Source of the DNA: Paenibacillus faecalis | GTDB taxonomy: Bacteria > Bacillota > Bacilli > Paenibacillales > Paenibacillaceae | Assembly: GCF_900289175.1 (NCBI RefSeq) | Contig: NZ_LT985747.1 | Span: 904,103-968,102 of the forward strand | Length of the DNA: 64,000 bases | Direction of reading: 5' to 3' | Shown: positions 52,913 to 62,376 of the stretch, piece by piece | How positions within the stretch are numbered: the first letter of the stretch is position 1 | How the letters are laid out: each line of letters begins with the position of its first letter | Made by a program: the position numbers and the translations under genes | Notes under the pieces: model-generated | The model's database searches: none | What the model saw: only the letters and a program-made list of their open reading frames with translations | Told to the model about the DNA's origin: nothing

Positions 52913-52936
52913 GCTCCTGTTCGCCCGAGCAGGAGC
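52913..52936 (+). terminator. Terminator of the YvlD-like gene
   Basis: GCTCCTG pairs with CAGGAGC over a 10-nt loop and is followed by ATTTCTATATTT. It lies 65 nt past the stop codon. Confidence 0.6.
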
Positions 52937-53077
52937 ATTTCTATATTTAGCGGGGATTAATCCTCATTTCCTTCCTAAGTTCACGAATTTTTCATAATTT
53001 TTCCTGCACATAGACACTTCTTATACGCTATCATAGAGAGGGTGATTGACACAAAATTTTTATAGTTAGGAGAGGAA

Positions 53078-53467
53078 ATGATGAAAAAAGTACTTGCATT
53101 AATTGCAACATCCATGTTATTCCTCGTTTTAGCAGCCTGCGGCGGAGATAAAGAAGCAGCTCCAGCCAATGGTACCGGCGGAGATACAGATGTCGTGCCC
53201 GAAGCAGAGCTTGTCATTAGCGGATCAAACTTTCAATTTGATAAACCCGAATACACACTCAAAAAAGGGGTTCCTGTGAAAATCACTTATAAAAATGAAG
53301 AGGGCAACCATGGTGTGATGATCCCCGCCCTGAATCTTCAGCTCGACAGCAACAATGATACCGCTGTAGTAACGCCCGATAAAACAGGAGAATTTGAAAT
53401 ATCCTGTTCGATCATGTGCGGCTCTGGCCATTCAAATATGATCTCTAAACTTATTATCGAAGAGTGA
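53078..53467 (+). CDS. CuA-type cupredoxin lipoprotein
   Basis: The 129-residue lipoprotein has signal peptide and lipobox LAAC (Cys21), a Gly/Ala linker, then a cupredoxin domain of about 85 residues. It carries all CuA ligands of cytochrome oxidase subunit II: H78 (EGNHGVMIP), C110, C114, H118 and M121 in CSIMCGSGHSNM. Such stand-alone CuA proteins may shuttle electrons or copper at the outer membrane face; the partner is unknown, and no oxidase subunit gene is in the window. AGGAG precedes tandem ATG codons at 53078 and 53081. A strong terminator follows. Confidence 0.85.
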   Translation: MMKKVLALIATSMLFLVLAACGGDKEAAPANGTGGDTDVVPEAELVISGSNFQFDKPEYTLKKGVPVKITYKNEEGNHGVMIPALNLQLDSNNDTAVVTPDKTGEFEISCSIMCGSGHSNMISKLIIEE

Positions 53468-53508
53468 GTCATACTTATCCCGAATTAAGCAAGGATACAA
53501 GCACAACA

Positions 53509-53555
53509 ATAACCTCCAGAATCCAAGAAACTTCACTTGTCGTTCTGGAGGTTAT
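53509..53555 (+). terminator. Terminator of the cupredoxin gene
   Basis: ATAACCTCCAGAA pairs perfectly with TTCTGGAGGTTAT (13 bp) across 21 nt and is followed by TTCATGTT. On the minus strand it may also end the ZapA-fusion transcript. Confidence 0.75.
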
Positions 53556-53608
53556 TTCATGTTCAAATGAACTTCATCCTTGCATTCTCAAGGGCAGGGT
53601 CTGTAGTA

Positions 53609-55432
53609 TCATTGATGATCCTGCTCAATCAACTCAATCCATTCATTGTATTCAACCTGCAGCTTGGAGTACTCTTCTTGAAGCTTACGGTGTTCCTCCT
53701 CCAGCTTTTCAGACTTCTCGAGCTGAATTTCACGCTCTGCTTGCAAAAGTCTGTATTGATGCATGATCATTTCATACTGCTCGCCAAGCTGGGAAAGCTG
53801 TTCAGATACAGACTTTTTCTCATCGTCCAGTTGTTCACAGGTCTGACGTGACACAGCTACCTCCTGACGCCAGGAATCCATTTCCTCTTCGAGAGCCGAT
53901 TTCGTTTGCTCCCATTGTTCCTGTTCAGCGGCCAATGATTCATATTTACTGCGCCATTCTGTCAACTCTTCTTCTGCCTTCCTTAGCAATGCTCTCGCTT
54001 CCTGCTCTTGGCGTTCTCGTTCGGATGCCGATTTACGCAGCTGCTCCAACTGATTGGACACAGTATTGTATTCTTCCTCGAGTATAGCATACAGTTTCTG
54101 AGTCTCTTCCTCTCGGGTCAAAGCCTCTTGATTAGACTTCTCCAGCTTTTCGATTGCCAGCTGAAGCTCACGCTGCTCCCGTTCGAATGACTGAAGCCGG
54201 GCTGCGTCATGTACCGCCTCTTCTTTCAGAACACTCAGCTCTTCCTGAAGGGTCTTCATTCCCTCTTCCAAAGTTTCCGTCACTTCAAGAGCTTCAACTA
54301 TACGTATTTCCAAATCCCCAATTTCCTCTTTACGCTGTTCTGCAAGAGTGCTCCAGGACTTGACTTCGGTTTCCAAACGCTGGATTTCATCTTGCAGCTT
54401 ACGTGAGTTTTGCTCCGCATCCAGCACCAGCTGCTGAAGCCGACTTCTTTCTTCCTTGGACTTTACAGCCTCTTTCTTTAATGAATCGCGTTCCTCAGTC
54501 AATTTCTCTACCATTGACTTGGCTTCATGCAGTTCCTTGGTTGAACTTTCAAGCCGCTGCCTTGTATGCTGAAGATTCTCTTTCAGCTTGGACGCCTCTT
54601 TCTTAAGCATAGAAAGCTCTTTCTCCGATACAGACAACCGGGACTCTAGACTTTTTGCTGTGTTCTGCTGCTCCAAAGTTTTCTTCTCCATCGATTGAAC
54701 CGTTGCCTTATGTTGCTGGTCCTTTTGTTCAGCGGCCTGTTTATATTTCTGTTCGAGCTGCTGAACGAATTGGGCATGCTTTTGTTCTGTCTGCTGGATC
54801 GAACGCTTATGGTTCTCTTCCAGCTGCTCAATGGATTGCTTATGCTTAGTTTGAAGCTGCTGAATCTGAGCTTCATGCTGACGCTTCAAATCTTCCAAAG
54901 CCTGTTTATGGCGTTTCTCAAGCTCACTGCTTTCATGGCTAATTTTTTGCTCCAGCTGTTCCTTCGCTTTCTGGATGTCTGTCACTTTTGCAGATTCTTT
55001 GTGTAAAAGCTCTTTCAAGCGTTTGGATTCCGCAGCTAAACTTTCTTTCGCTTTTCCAAGCTCTGATGCAAGCGCCGTCTGTTCATTGAGTTTCTGTTCA
55101 AGCTCTTCTTTCTTCTTCTCATATGATTCCTTCTGCTCTAATTGCAAAGATTGAATACGAGATAATTCCGAACGAAGCTCACTTCGTTCAGCTGTAAGAA
55201 ATTTGACTTCATTCTGGAACTGCTGCATTTGGACAGCTTCTTCCGCCATATGTACAGCAGCTAATACGGCAATTCGCGGCGTATCCAAACGGGAATGAGC
55301 CTTCGATATCGCACGCATTCGTTCATCGACATAATTGGCCACCTGTCTCATGTACTCAACGTTGCTGCCAAGCAGTTTATAGGAAGTTCCGTAAATCTCT
55401 ACGGTAACACGTGTACGATCCGGTGTTGTCAC
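53609..55432 (-). CDS. zapA: ZapA-domain cell-division protein fused to a 500-residue coiled coil
   Basis: The first 85 or so residues are a normal ZapA: RVTVEIYGTSYKLLGSN, YMRQVANYVDERMRAIS, HSRLDTPRIAVLAAVHMAEEAV. ZapA stabilises FtsZ rings. Bacillus ZapA ends there, but this protein continues for more than 500 residues of Gln/Glu/Lys-rich coiled coil. That region includes a block of seven exact 11-residue repeats (54680-54910). The product is about 607 residues. GTG 55432 follows AAGGAGGGT and is preferred over TTG 55450. Neighbours pheST upstream and mutS2 downstream match zapA of B. subtilis, but yshB and polX are missing between it and mutS2. No membrane segment. Confidence 0.85.
   Translation of the reverse strand: MTTPDRTRVTVEIYGTSYKLLGSNVEYMRQVANYVDERMRAISKAHSRLDTPRIAVLAAVHMAEEAVQMQQFQNEVKFLTAERSELRSELSRIQSLQLEQKESYEKKKEELEQKLNEQTALASELGKAKESLAAESKRLKELLHKESAKVTDIQKAKEQLEQKISHESSELEKRHKQALEDLKRQHEAQIQQLQTKHKQSIEQLEENHKRSIQQTEQKHAQFVQQLEQKYKQAAEQKDQQHKATVQSMEKKTLEQQNTAKSLESRLSVSEKELSMLKKEASKLKENLQHTRQRLESSTKELHEAKSMVEKLTEERDSLKKEAVKSKEERSRLQQLVLDAEQNSRKLQDEIQRLETEVKSWSTLAEQRKEEIGDLEIRIVEALEVTETLEEGMKTLQEELSVLKEEAVHDAARLQSFEREQRELQLAIEKLEKSNQEALTREEETQKLYAILEEEYNTVSNQLEQLRKSASERERQEQEARALLRKAEEELTEWRSKYESLAAEQEQWEQTKSALEEEMDSWRQEVAVSRQTCEQLDDEKKSVSEQLSQLGEQYEMIMHQYRLLQAEREIQLEKSEKLEEEHRKLQEEYSKLQVEYNEWIELIEQDHQ
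54680..54910 (-). repeat. Seven tandem 11-residue (hendecad) repeats in the ZapA fusion
   Basis: Within the coiled coil a His (once Tyr) recurs exactly every 11 residues seven times. Units are HKQALEDLKRQ, HEAQIQQLQTK, HKQSIEQLEEN, HKRSIQQTEQK, HAQFVQQLEQK, YKQAAEQKDQQ and HKATVQSMEKK. An 11-residue period fits a nearly straight or right-handed coiled coil, unlike the 7-residue heptads around it. Confidence 0.85.
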
Positions 55433-55601
55433 TGTTGTACCCTCCTTCAATTGTGGGTTAATTCTAAGATGTCTTTACGGTCTTTCCACTTTTTCTATTA
55501 TATATGAGAAAGCCTCACCAGACGAACTTCAAGTAAGCCAGACCGTATTTTTTCATGTATATTTGTCGTTCTTGGTCATGTATTTCACATTCTTACATTG
55601 T

Positions 55602-55636
55602 CAAAAAAACCGCATCGAATGTGTAATTCGATGCGG
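55602..55636 (-). terminator. Terminator of pheST
   Basis: CCGCATCGAAT pairs perfectly with ATTCGATGCGG across 5 nt; on the minus strand TTTTTTT follows (55603-55609). It separates pheT from the ZapA-fusion gene. Confidence 0.9.
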
Positions 55637-55652
55637 CTTTCCCCAATTCCTT

Positions 55653-58103
55653 CTATTTTCTCAATTCCGCTCCAAAAGTTTGTTCAAGCGCTCGTATCGC
55701 CTTTTCATTAGCTGCCGCAACTTCCTCATCAGTCAATGTCCGTCCCTGATGACGATACGTAAGAGAAATGGCCACACTCTTCTTACCCTCACCCAATTTG
55801 CTTCCGGTGAAAACATCAAACACCTGAACATGGTGAAGCAAGTCGCCCGCATGTTCGCGGATGACACCGATCAAAGAGCCTGCCTCCACCGCTTCATCTA
55901 CCACGATCGCCAGGTCACGCTCCATAGCCGGGAACCGTGGGAGATCGCGATACTGGATTCGACCATTTGCAAGCTCATACAGCGAGTCAAGCAATATCTC
56001 CGCTACATAAGTATCTTCAAGATCGTTATCTTGCTGAAGCTGAGGATGAACCTGACCTAGTGTTCCAACCTTGACTTTTTCACCATTGTTCCGTACATAT
56101 ACTGATGCAGATCTTCCAGGATGGAGGCTTTCAGGCTGATCCGCTTCATAAGTGATCTGCTCTTCTTCCAAACCGAGCAGCTCAAATACCGTTTCTAACG
56201 CACCTTTCAGATCAAAGAAATCAACCGGCTCGGGTTGCACATTCCACTGTCTGTTTCCGCGCTGGCCTGTCAAAAGAAGTCCCAACACAGGCCGCTCCAG
56301 CGGCTGCTTGGTTAATGTATCTTCATCTGTATGAAATACGTTCCCAATTTCAAACAGCGCAAGATCCGGATGTTTTCGGTTTATATTATAAACAGCGATA
56401 TCCAGCAGCTGGGGAATCAGGCTTGTGCGGAGTACAGCGCGATCCTCGCTCATCGGCATCGCCAGCTTCACCGCTTTTCGGCCGCTCCCTAACGAAGTAA
56501 ATGTTTCCGATTGCTGAGGATGGATAAATGAATATCCAAGCACCTCCTGCCATCCTGCATGAGTAAGCAGACGACGGATTCCACGGCGGATAGCCTGGGA
56601 TTTCGTTAATGCCCCACGCGTTGTCGGTCCTTCAATAGCTGTAGTTGGAATATTATCATAACCGTAAATACGAGCGATCTCCTCAATCAAGTCAACATCC
56701 AGCTGAATATCGCCGCGACGCGATGGAACCTCCACTTCAATTAAGCATGTATCCACATCACGACATGCGAATTGCAAACGGGCAAAAATCGCTTTGATTT
56801 CAAGCAGAGACAGATCTGTACCCAAATAGAAGTTTAGTTTATCAAGAGAAAGCCTGATCACTTTTGGTTCTGCAACCGCTGATCCTGCATCAACGATCCC
56901 TTGATGTACTGTACCTCCGGCATATTTGGCCAAAAGTGCAGCTGCACGATTCAGTGCCGGAATGACTCTTGCCGGGTCTACTCCTTTCTCAAAACGAGAG
57001 CTTGCTTCGGAACGAAGACCAAGCTGACGAGACGCTTTGCGAACGGTGCCGCTATCAAATTTTGCAGACTCCAGAAAAATGTTTACGGTGTTGTCTGTCA
57101 CTTCGGAGTCCAGTCCACCCATAACGCCCGCCAAAGCAACTGGTTGGCCTCCAGCTGTTATGACCATCATATGCGGCTCAAGATTTCTCTTTTGACCGTC
57201 AAGTGTCGTCATTGTCTCTCCGGCTTTAGCCATACGGACAAGGACAGAACCATCTTTCAATTGATCTGCATCGAATGCATGCAGCGGCTGACCATATTCC
57301 AGCATCACGTAGTTGGTAATATCCACAATGTTGTTGATTGGACGAACGCCGGCTGCCATCAAGCGATTTTGCATCCATAGCGGCGAAGTACCGACCTTCA
57401 CACCCGTAATATAACGGGCTGCATAGTAAGGACACTGCTCCTTTGCTTCAATCGCTACCGAAATATGCTTAGATGCCTGGTCGCTAACTTCTATCATTTC
57501 TTTTTCAGGCTTGGGCAGTGTAATTTCTCTACCTAAAATAGCACTCACTTCATAAGCAGTCCCAATCATGCTGAGGCAGTCAGACCGGTTCGGAGTCAAA
57601 TCCAGTTCAAGCACCTGATCGTCAAGTCCAAGCACGTTCACAATCGGTACACCAATCTGCGTATCTTCCGGCAGCACCAGTATGCCTTCCTGCAACTCTT
57701 TAGGGAGGAGCTTGTCGTTCATGCCAAGCTCTTTCGCAGAGCAAATCATCCCTTGTGATAGCACACCGCGCAGCTTCGCCTTTTTAATATCGAACCCGCC
57801 AGGAAGCTTTGCGCCAACCAGGGCCACCGGCACCTTTTGACCTGCATCCACATTTTTAGCGCCGCACACGATTTGCAGATCTTCTTCTTGTCCGGCATCC
57901 ACAATACAAATGTTCAATTTATCGGCATCAGGGTGCTTCTCCTTGCTTTTTACGTATCCAACAACCACTTTATGAATCCCCTGATTGCGCTCCTCAATCA
58001 CATCGATTTCGATCCCCGCAGAGGTAATGCGCTCTGCCAGTTCTTCAGCAGATACACCGTCCAGGGAAATATATTCAGACAACCACTCTGTTGATACTCT
58101 CAT
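55653..58103 (-). CDS. pheT: Phenylalanyl-tRNA synthetase beta subunit
   Basis: The 816-residue large subunit works as an alpha2-beta2 enzyme with PheS. Domains: B1 and the tRNA-binding EMAP-like domain (VVGYVKSKEKHPDADKLNIC, about residues 40-150), B3/B4 editing (RYITGVKVG, LDGQKRNLEPHMMVI), B5 (VIRLSLDKLNFYLGTDLS), the catalytic-like core (GYDNIPTTAIEGPT, SFIHPQQ) and a C-terminal ferredoxin-fold anticodon-binding domain (RFPAMERDLAIVVDE). It starts 30 nt after pheS with GAAGGAAG upstream and is co-transcribed under the T-box. Confidence 0.97.
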   Translation of the reverse strand: MRVSTEWLSEYISLDGVSAEELAERITSAGIEIDVIEERNQGIHKVVVGYVKSKEKHPDADKLNICIVDAGQEEDLQIVCGAKNVDAGQKVPVALVGAKLPGGFDIKKAKLRGVLSQGMICSAKELGMNDKLLPKELQEGILVLPEDTQIGVPIVNVLGLDDQVLELDLTPNRSDCLSMIGTAYEVSAILGREITLPKPEKEMIEVSDQASKHISVAIEAKEQCPYYAARYITGVKVGTSPLWMQNRLMAAGVRPINNIVDITNYVMLEYGQPLHAFDADQLKDGSVLVRMAKAGETMTTLDGQKRNLEPHMMVITAGGQPVALAGVMGGLDSEVTDNTVNIFLESAKFDSGTVRKASRQLGLRSEASSRFEKGVDPARVIPALNRAAALLAKYAGGTVHQGIVDAGSAVAEPKVIRLSLDKLNFYLGTDLSLLEIKAIFARLQFACRDVDTCLIEVEVPSRRGDIQLDVDLIEEIARIYGYDNIPTTAIEGPTTRGALTKSQAIRRGIRRLLTHAGWQEVLGYSFIHPQQSETFTSLGSGRKAVKLAMPMSEDRAVLRTSLIPQLLDIAVYNINRKHPDLALFEIGNVFHTDEDTLTKQPLERPVLGLLLTGQRGNRQWNVQPEPVDFFDLKGALETVFELLGLEEEQITYEADQPESLHPGRSASVYVRNNGEKVKVGTLGQVHPQLQQDNDLEDTYVAEILLDSLYELANGRIQYRDLPRFPAMERDLAIVVDEAVEAGSLIGVIREHAGDLLHHVQVFDVFTGSKLGEGKKSVAISLTYRHQGRTLTDEEVAAANEKAIRALEQTFGAELRK

Positions 58104-58133
58104 GACCGTTCACTTCCTTCTATTGTTTTGATG

Positions 58134-59168
58134 TTATATCCGTGCGAACTGCTTCAAGAACGATATATCGTTATTAAAGAAATGACGGATGTCGTCAACA
58201 CCATATTTCAGCATTGCAATCCGTTCAACACCCATACCAAACGCAAACCCGCTGTACTTCTCCGGATCATATCCACCCATCTCCAACACCTTCGGATGAA
58301 CCATTCCGCAGCCTAAAATTTCAAGCCAGCCGGTATGCTTGCATACACGGCATCCACTGCCATCGCATCTTACACACGATACATCGACCTCAGCACTTGG
58401 TTCCGTGAATGGGAAGAAACTCGGACGAAGACGAATCTGCGTGTTTTCCCCAAACATTTCGTGCACGAATTGCAGTAAAGTCCCCTTCAAATCACTCATG
58501 CGGACATGCTCTCCAATAACAAGACCTTCAATTTGGTGGAACTGGAAGGAGTGCGTTGCATCGTCATCATCACGACGGAACACCCGACCAGGGCATATGA
58601 TTTTGACAGGTGTTTTCCCCTTCATGTCCAGCATCGTGCGAGCTTGAACCGGTGATGTCTGTGTACGCATGAGCAGGTCATCTGTTAAATAGAAGGAGTC
58701 CTGCATATCACGAGCCGGATGATTTTTCGGAAGATTCAACGCTTCAAAGTTGAAATAGTCCGTCTCAACCTCCGGACCTTCTGCTACGCGATATCCCATG
58801 CCGATAAAGATATCCTCGATATCTTGAATGACCCGGCTGAGCGGGTGAACAGATCCTTGAGCAAGCTTGCGGCCCGGCAATGTGACATCGACCTTCTCCG
58901 CGCGTAGTCGCTCTTCTGTTTCTTTACGCTGAAATTCTTCCTGCTTACCTGTGATTACTTCTTCAATTGCTCCCCGCACTTCATTCGCGACCTGGCCGAT
59001 CACCGGACGCTCTTCAGCACTCAAAGACCCCATGCCTCTCAAAATTTCAGTCAAGGCTCCTTTTTTACCCAAGTACTTAACCCTCAGATCATTCAAGCTT
59101 TGCGGATCGGTTACCTCCTGCAGTTGGGCCAGCGCCTCCTGCTTCAATGCTTCCATTTTTTCTTTCAT
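58134..59168 (-). CDS. pheS: Phenylalanyl-tRNA synthetase alpha subunit
   Basis: The 344-residue catalytic subunit has an N-terminal coiled coil (about residues 1-85) for tRNA binding, then class II motifs: [31 protein letters not shown] and [18 protein letters not shown] Cys-rich zinc-like insert, [17 protein letters not shown], is usual in Bacilli. AAGGGAG is about 11 nt before the ATG; a second ATG nine bases on is possible. The promoter and T-box lie in the 400 bp upstream. Confidence 0.97.
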   Translation of the reverse strand: MKEKMEALKQEALAQLQEVTDPQSLNDLRVKYLGKKGALTEILRGMGSLSAEERPVIGQVANEVRGAIEEVITGKQEEFQRKETEERLRAEKVDVTLPGRKLAQGSVHPLSRVIQDIEDIFIGMGYRVAEGPEVETDYFNFEALNLPKNHPARDMQDSFYLTDDLLMRTQTSPVQARTMLDMKGKTPVKIICPGRVFRRDDDDATHSFQFHQIEGLVIGEHVRMSDLKGTLLQFVHEMFGENTQIRLRPSFFPFTEPSAEVDVSCVRCDGSGCRVCKHTGWLEILGCGMVHPKVLEMGGYDPEKYSGFAFGMGVERIAMLKYGVDDIRHFFNNDISFLKQFARI

Positions 59169-59224
59169 GGCCTCTTATGCTCCCTTCTTTATCCCATTCA
59201 AGTCCAAAATAGTTTTAACTCAAC

Positions 59225-59520
59225 AAAAAAGGCCTTTTCTCCCGAAAGGGACGAAAAGACCGTGGTACCACCCTTGTTAACACACTGATTCATGACTGAC
59301 TAACTTTAGTTAGTTCTCAGTCATTAAAGTGTGCTCACTTTAGCCGACATAACGTGTCGGAACCCGGATACCCCTACTGATCAGCCGAAGGCCACGTTCA
59401 GGGAACTGCTCCGGAGCGAACTTCAACAGCCTGATTCTGTAGAGACGCTCTCAATCATCGGCATCTCCTCCCTGTAAAGAAGCACTGTCTACTCTTCTCC
59501 ATCAACGCATTTACATTTTC
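59225..59520 (-). promoter_or_regulatory. T-box riboswitch controlling pheST
   Basis: The leader has the T-box AAGGGTGGTACCACGG (59260-59275), followed by the terminator TTTTCGTCCC/GGGAGAAAA and TTTTTT (59225-59258). Several stems lie upstream. Two TTC triplets (59418-59420 in GAAGTTCGCTCC, and 59403-59405) are candidate phenylalanine specifiers. Uncharged tRNA-Phe would prevent termination. Box and terminator are seen directly; the specifier is inferred. Confidence 0.92.
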
Positions 59521-59536
59521 AACATATATAATCTAT

Positions 59537-59565
59537 ATTATATTCAATGCTGTCTCTTCTGACAA
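59537..59565 (-). promoter_or_regulatory. Promoter of the pheST T-box leader
   Basis: TTGTCA (59560-59565) and TATAAT (59537-59542) with 17-bp spacing on the minus strand, just after the end of the nucleotidyltransferase gene. Confidence 0.75.
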
Positions 59566-59575
59566 GCTTTCTTGC

Positions 59576-60415
59576 TCAGCGTTGATCGACAAGCTCTTCT
59601 GTTTCCCGAACGAGCTGCCCGAGCATATCCACACCTTCTCTTGTTCGTTCTTGCTCTGAAGAAAGCAATGTGATGATGGTATCAACCCGCCGCTTGTAAT
59701 CCTTCGGTTTGACCGGAAAACAATCAACTATGGCTGCCGCCTTCTTCTCATTGATACAGTATTCCTCATTCTTTGCAAAAAGCACCTGATTCAAACAGGA
59801 GATCGTTCGAAAGCAGCATCCGGCAACAAATGAAACGTCATTTTTGTTCACGTTACTGTCTGCGTGCATTAAAGAAAATGAAGCTTCAAATCTGAAATAG
59901 CTGATCAAAGCATCCTGTAATGCTTTGGGGTAAGGTGTTGTTTTCGCTTTTAAATTTCGCAATTTTCCCATCGGATCTGCCAACACTTTACAAATGGATA
60001 TTTCACCCATATACATTACATTCAAAAACGCATGTGGATGCCCGGCATGATAGTAAGTAGATACTTTTCCGGATACGCAATCTTCAATGACATCCGAAAC
60101 TCGGTGTATATCTCTGAGAATCAGGTCAACATGGTATCCCTGAACTTTAAGCCAGCCCCCGGCGTTTACCCATGGCCCCCAGCCGCCTAAGGGCGTCACC
60201 AAGTTTTCTCTATGCTCATCATCAAGCTTTCCAGCGATACAATTCATTGCATCAATATGAAATCCGGCCTGTTCATCGTAATAAACGCCGATGTCGATGT
60301 CCGAGTTTGGATGATGGTTCCCCCTGGCTCTTGATCCGCCAAGAACAATACCGACCACCCCGGCCACAGTTTCCAGCTTACCGCTAATATCTTTCACCAT
60401 TTCATCTATCGTCAT
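59576..60415 (-). CDS. Nucleotidyltransferase-domain protein (aminoglycoside-adenylyltransferase-like fold)
   Basis: The roughly 279-residue protein has the polymerase-beta-type active site GIVLGGSRARGNHHPNSDID, with catalytic Asp pair DIDIGVY and a third acid in YHVDLILRD. A helical C-terminal domain follows. This is the fold of small-molecule nucleotidyltransferases, including antibiotic-adenylylating enzymes, and of uncharacterised DUF4037-like proteins. The substrate is unknown. ATG 60415 has GGAG at a good distance; ATG 60424 is too close. It lies downstream of the ABC-F gene on the same strand with a 51-nt gap, so the two may be co-transcribed. Confidence 0.75.
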   Translation of the reverse strand: MTIDEMVKDISGKLETVAGVVGIVLGGSRARGNHHPNSDIDIGVYYDEQAGFHIDAMNCIAGKLDDEHRENLVTPLGGWGPWVNAGGWLKVQGYHVDLILRDIHRVSDVIEDCVSGKVSTYYHAGHPHAFLNVMYMGEISICKVLADPMGKLRNLKAKTTPYPKALQDALISYFRFEASFSLMHADSNVNKNDVSFVAGCCFRTISCLNQVLFAKNEEYCINEKKAAAIVDCFPVKPKDYKRRVDTIITLLSSEQERTREGVDMLGQLVRETEELVDQR

Positions 60416-60466
60416 GGTTATCATCTCCTGTTACAACATCATCCATGCAACAAATCAATCAATAAC

Positions 60467-62320
60467 TTAACGCCGTAGCTGCTCCAGTTCATCCCGAAGC
60501 TTTCGTATTTCCTGCAGCTGCTCTGCTTCTTGTTCACTATTTTCCGGCGCAGTTTCCAAAAGTTCCTGAATGCGAAACTCCAGCTCCATCCGACGATTCT
60601 CCTTTTGACTGTCCCCCTTGATCACATCCGTTCGGGCCAGCTGCTGCTCTTCCTCCTCCACACTACCTTCAAACCAAACCGGGTCCTGCCCTGATTTCAA
60701 TGTAAGCAGACGATTCGCCAGCCTCTTGACCAGAAATCGGTCATGAGATACAAGTGCAATCGCACCGGGATAGTTGACCAGCACCTCTTCAATCACTTCT
60801 CTCGTATCTACATCGAGGTAGTTGGTTGGTTCGTCCAGCACCAATAGATGGGCACCGCTAAAATACAATTTTAGAAAAGCCGCCCTGCATTTTTCCCCCA
60901 TGCTTAAATCGCCTATTTTTTTGAATACATCCTCCCTGCTGAACAAAAAGCAACCTAATAGCGTTCTCGCACGGCTTTGTGTCATATCAGGAAGTACCAG
61001 CAAACTGTCCAGAAGGGTCGACTCGAAATTCAATCCTTCCAGCTCTTGTGAGAAATACCCGATTTTCAGCGCCGGATGCCGAACCACATTTCCCTCAGAC
61101 GGCTCAATTTCACCCATCAATAGCTTGAGCAGCGTACTCTTGCCGATTCCGTTCGGACCGCGAACCGCCAAGCGGTCACCGCGGGACAATTGAAAGGAAA
61201 GCTTGTTAAAAAGAAGCTGTCCCCCGTAACCAAAGCTTATCTCCTCAACACGAACAAGCGTCCTTGCGCCTAACGTCTCCCCGCTCAGCTTCATATGAAG
61301 CTTGGGATCACTCTTCGGCATCTCAACACTCTCAGCATCAAGACGCTCAAGCTCCTTCTGCTTCGCATGATACCTGGAAATGTTCTTTTTTGCCTTTGCC
61401 TTATAAAAGCTCGCTGTAATCTTGACTTCATTTTGATCTCCGGCCGAACGATGCGCTTGATGAAACCACTCTTGATATCTCCGAATGGATTCCTCCAGCG
61501 CTTTTCGGGCAAGCTCCTGTTTCCGGTGCAGCGTCTCAAGCTCTCTTTGTTCCCGCTCCTTCTCCTGTCGATATGCGCTATAGCCGCCTTTGTATCTTTT
61601 TAAGCCTTCAGACGTTAGTTCACAGATCGCTGTAGCTACCTTATCCATAAATACACGATCATGCGATACAAACAAGACGGTTCCCTTATAGGACAGCAAC
61701 CATTGTTCCAGCCATAATAGGCTCTCACCGTCCAGATGATTGGTCGGCTCATCCAGCAAAAGCAGCTGTGGATCGGATACCAATAACGCGGCTAATTGGG
61801 CGCGGGTTTTCTGGCCTCCGCTCAGTTCTCTGAAAGGGATATTCCACAGCTCAGCATGAATCCCGAGCATGGTCATGGACTTCTCCACCTCGGTTTCCCA
61901 CTGAAAACCGTTTTTCGTCTCATATTCCCCAAGCAGCTGACCGTATCTTTCAAGCAGCTTTTCCATATCATTCGGATCTGCCTGCTGCATCTGCATCTCC
62001 AGATCAGCCAGTTCATACTTTAGACGCCATAACGCTTCATTGCTTCCACGTCGTACCATCTCCAGCGCTGTCATATCATCTTCCGGCTGATCCTGCTGTT
62101 TGAGCCAGCCCCAGCGATCCCGCGGTAAACGGGCTTCAACACGTCCAGTTGTTTGTTCACGCTCTCCTGTCAGAATGGATAAAAGCGTTGATTTCCCGGA
62201 ACCGTTCCTGCCAAACAGAGCTATCCGCTCGCCTTCAGCGATCTCCAATTGAACATTTGAAAACAGCGGGGTGCCTTGCAGCTCAATGCTAATATCTGAA
62301 GCTTTTAAAACAATGCTCAT
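60467..62320 (-). CDS. ABC-F ribosome-associated ATPase, antibiotic-resistance type
   Basis: The 617-residue cytosolic protein has two ABC ATPase domains and no membrane segments. First domain: Walker A GRNGSGKSTLLS (residues 37-48), signature LSGGQKTRAQLAALL and LLLLDEPTNHLDGESL. Then comes the long helical interdomain linker (about 230-330), and the second domain with GPNGIGKSTLLKLL, LSMGEKCRAAFLKLYFSG and VLDEPTNYLD. The C-terminal tail is a charged coiled coil. The sequence is close to the Vga/VmlR group, which displaces antibiotics from the ribosome, but could be a housekeeping ABC-F. A leader with an intrinsic terminator precedes it, as is common for the resistance type. The sbnAB genes lie upstream. 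Confidence 0.85.
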   Translation of the reverse strand: MSIVLKASDISIELQGTPLFSNVQLEIAEGERIALFGRNGSGKSTLLSILTGEREQTTGRVEARLPRDRWGWLKQQDQPEDDMTALEMVRRGSNEALWRLKYELADLEMQMQQADPNDMEKLLERYGQLLGEYETKNGFQWETEVEKSMTMLGIHAELWNIPFRELSGGQKTRAQLAALLVSDPQLLLLDEPTNHLDGESLLWLEQWLLSYKGTVLFVSHDRVFMDKVATAICELTSEGLKRYKGGYSAYRQEKEREQRELETLHRKQELARKALEESIRRYQEWFHQAHRSAGDQNEVKITASFYKAKAKKNISRYHAKQKELERLDAESVEMPKSDPKLHMKLSGETLGARTLVRVEEISFGYGGQLLFNKLSFQLSRGDRLAVRGPNGIGKSTLLKLLMGEIEPSEGNVVRHPALKIGYFSQELEGLNFESTLLDSLLVLPDMTQSRARTLLGCFLFSREDVFKKIGDLSMGEKCRAAFLKLYFSGAHLLVLDEPTNYLDVDTREVIEEVLVNYPGAIALVSHDRFLVKRLANRLLTLKSGQDPVWFEGSVEEEEQQLARTDVIKGDSQKENRRMELEFRIQELLETAPENSEQEAEQLQEIRKLRDELEQLRR

Positions 62321-62351
62321 ATTCCCTCATCCTTTCCAAGTAGAAAATCAC

Positions 62352-62376
62352 AAAAACCGCAGACGATTGTCTGCGG
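62352..62376 (-). terminator. Intrinsic terminator/attenuator before the ABC-F gene
   Basis: CCGCAGAC pairs perfectly with GTCTGCGG around a 4-nt loop; on the minus strand TTTTTGTG follows. It lies 32 nt upstream of the ABC-F start and about 290 nt after the promoter. Stalling of leader translation by an antibiotic could relieve it. A longer frame (GTG 62480 to 62289) reads through this stem and overlaps the ABC-F start. Confidence 0.75.
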
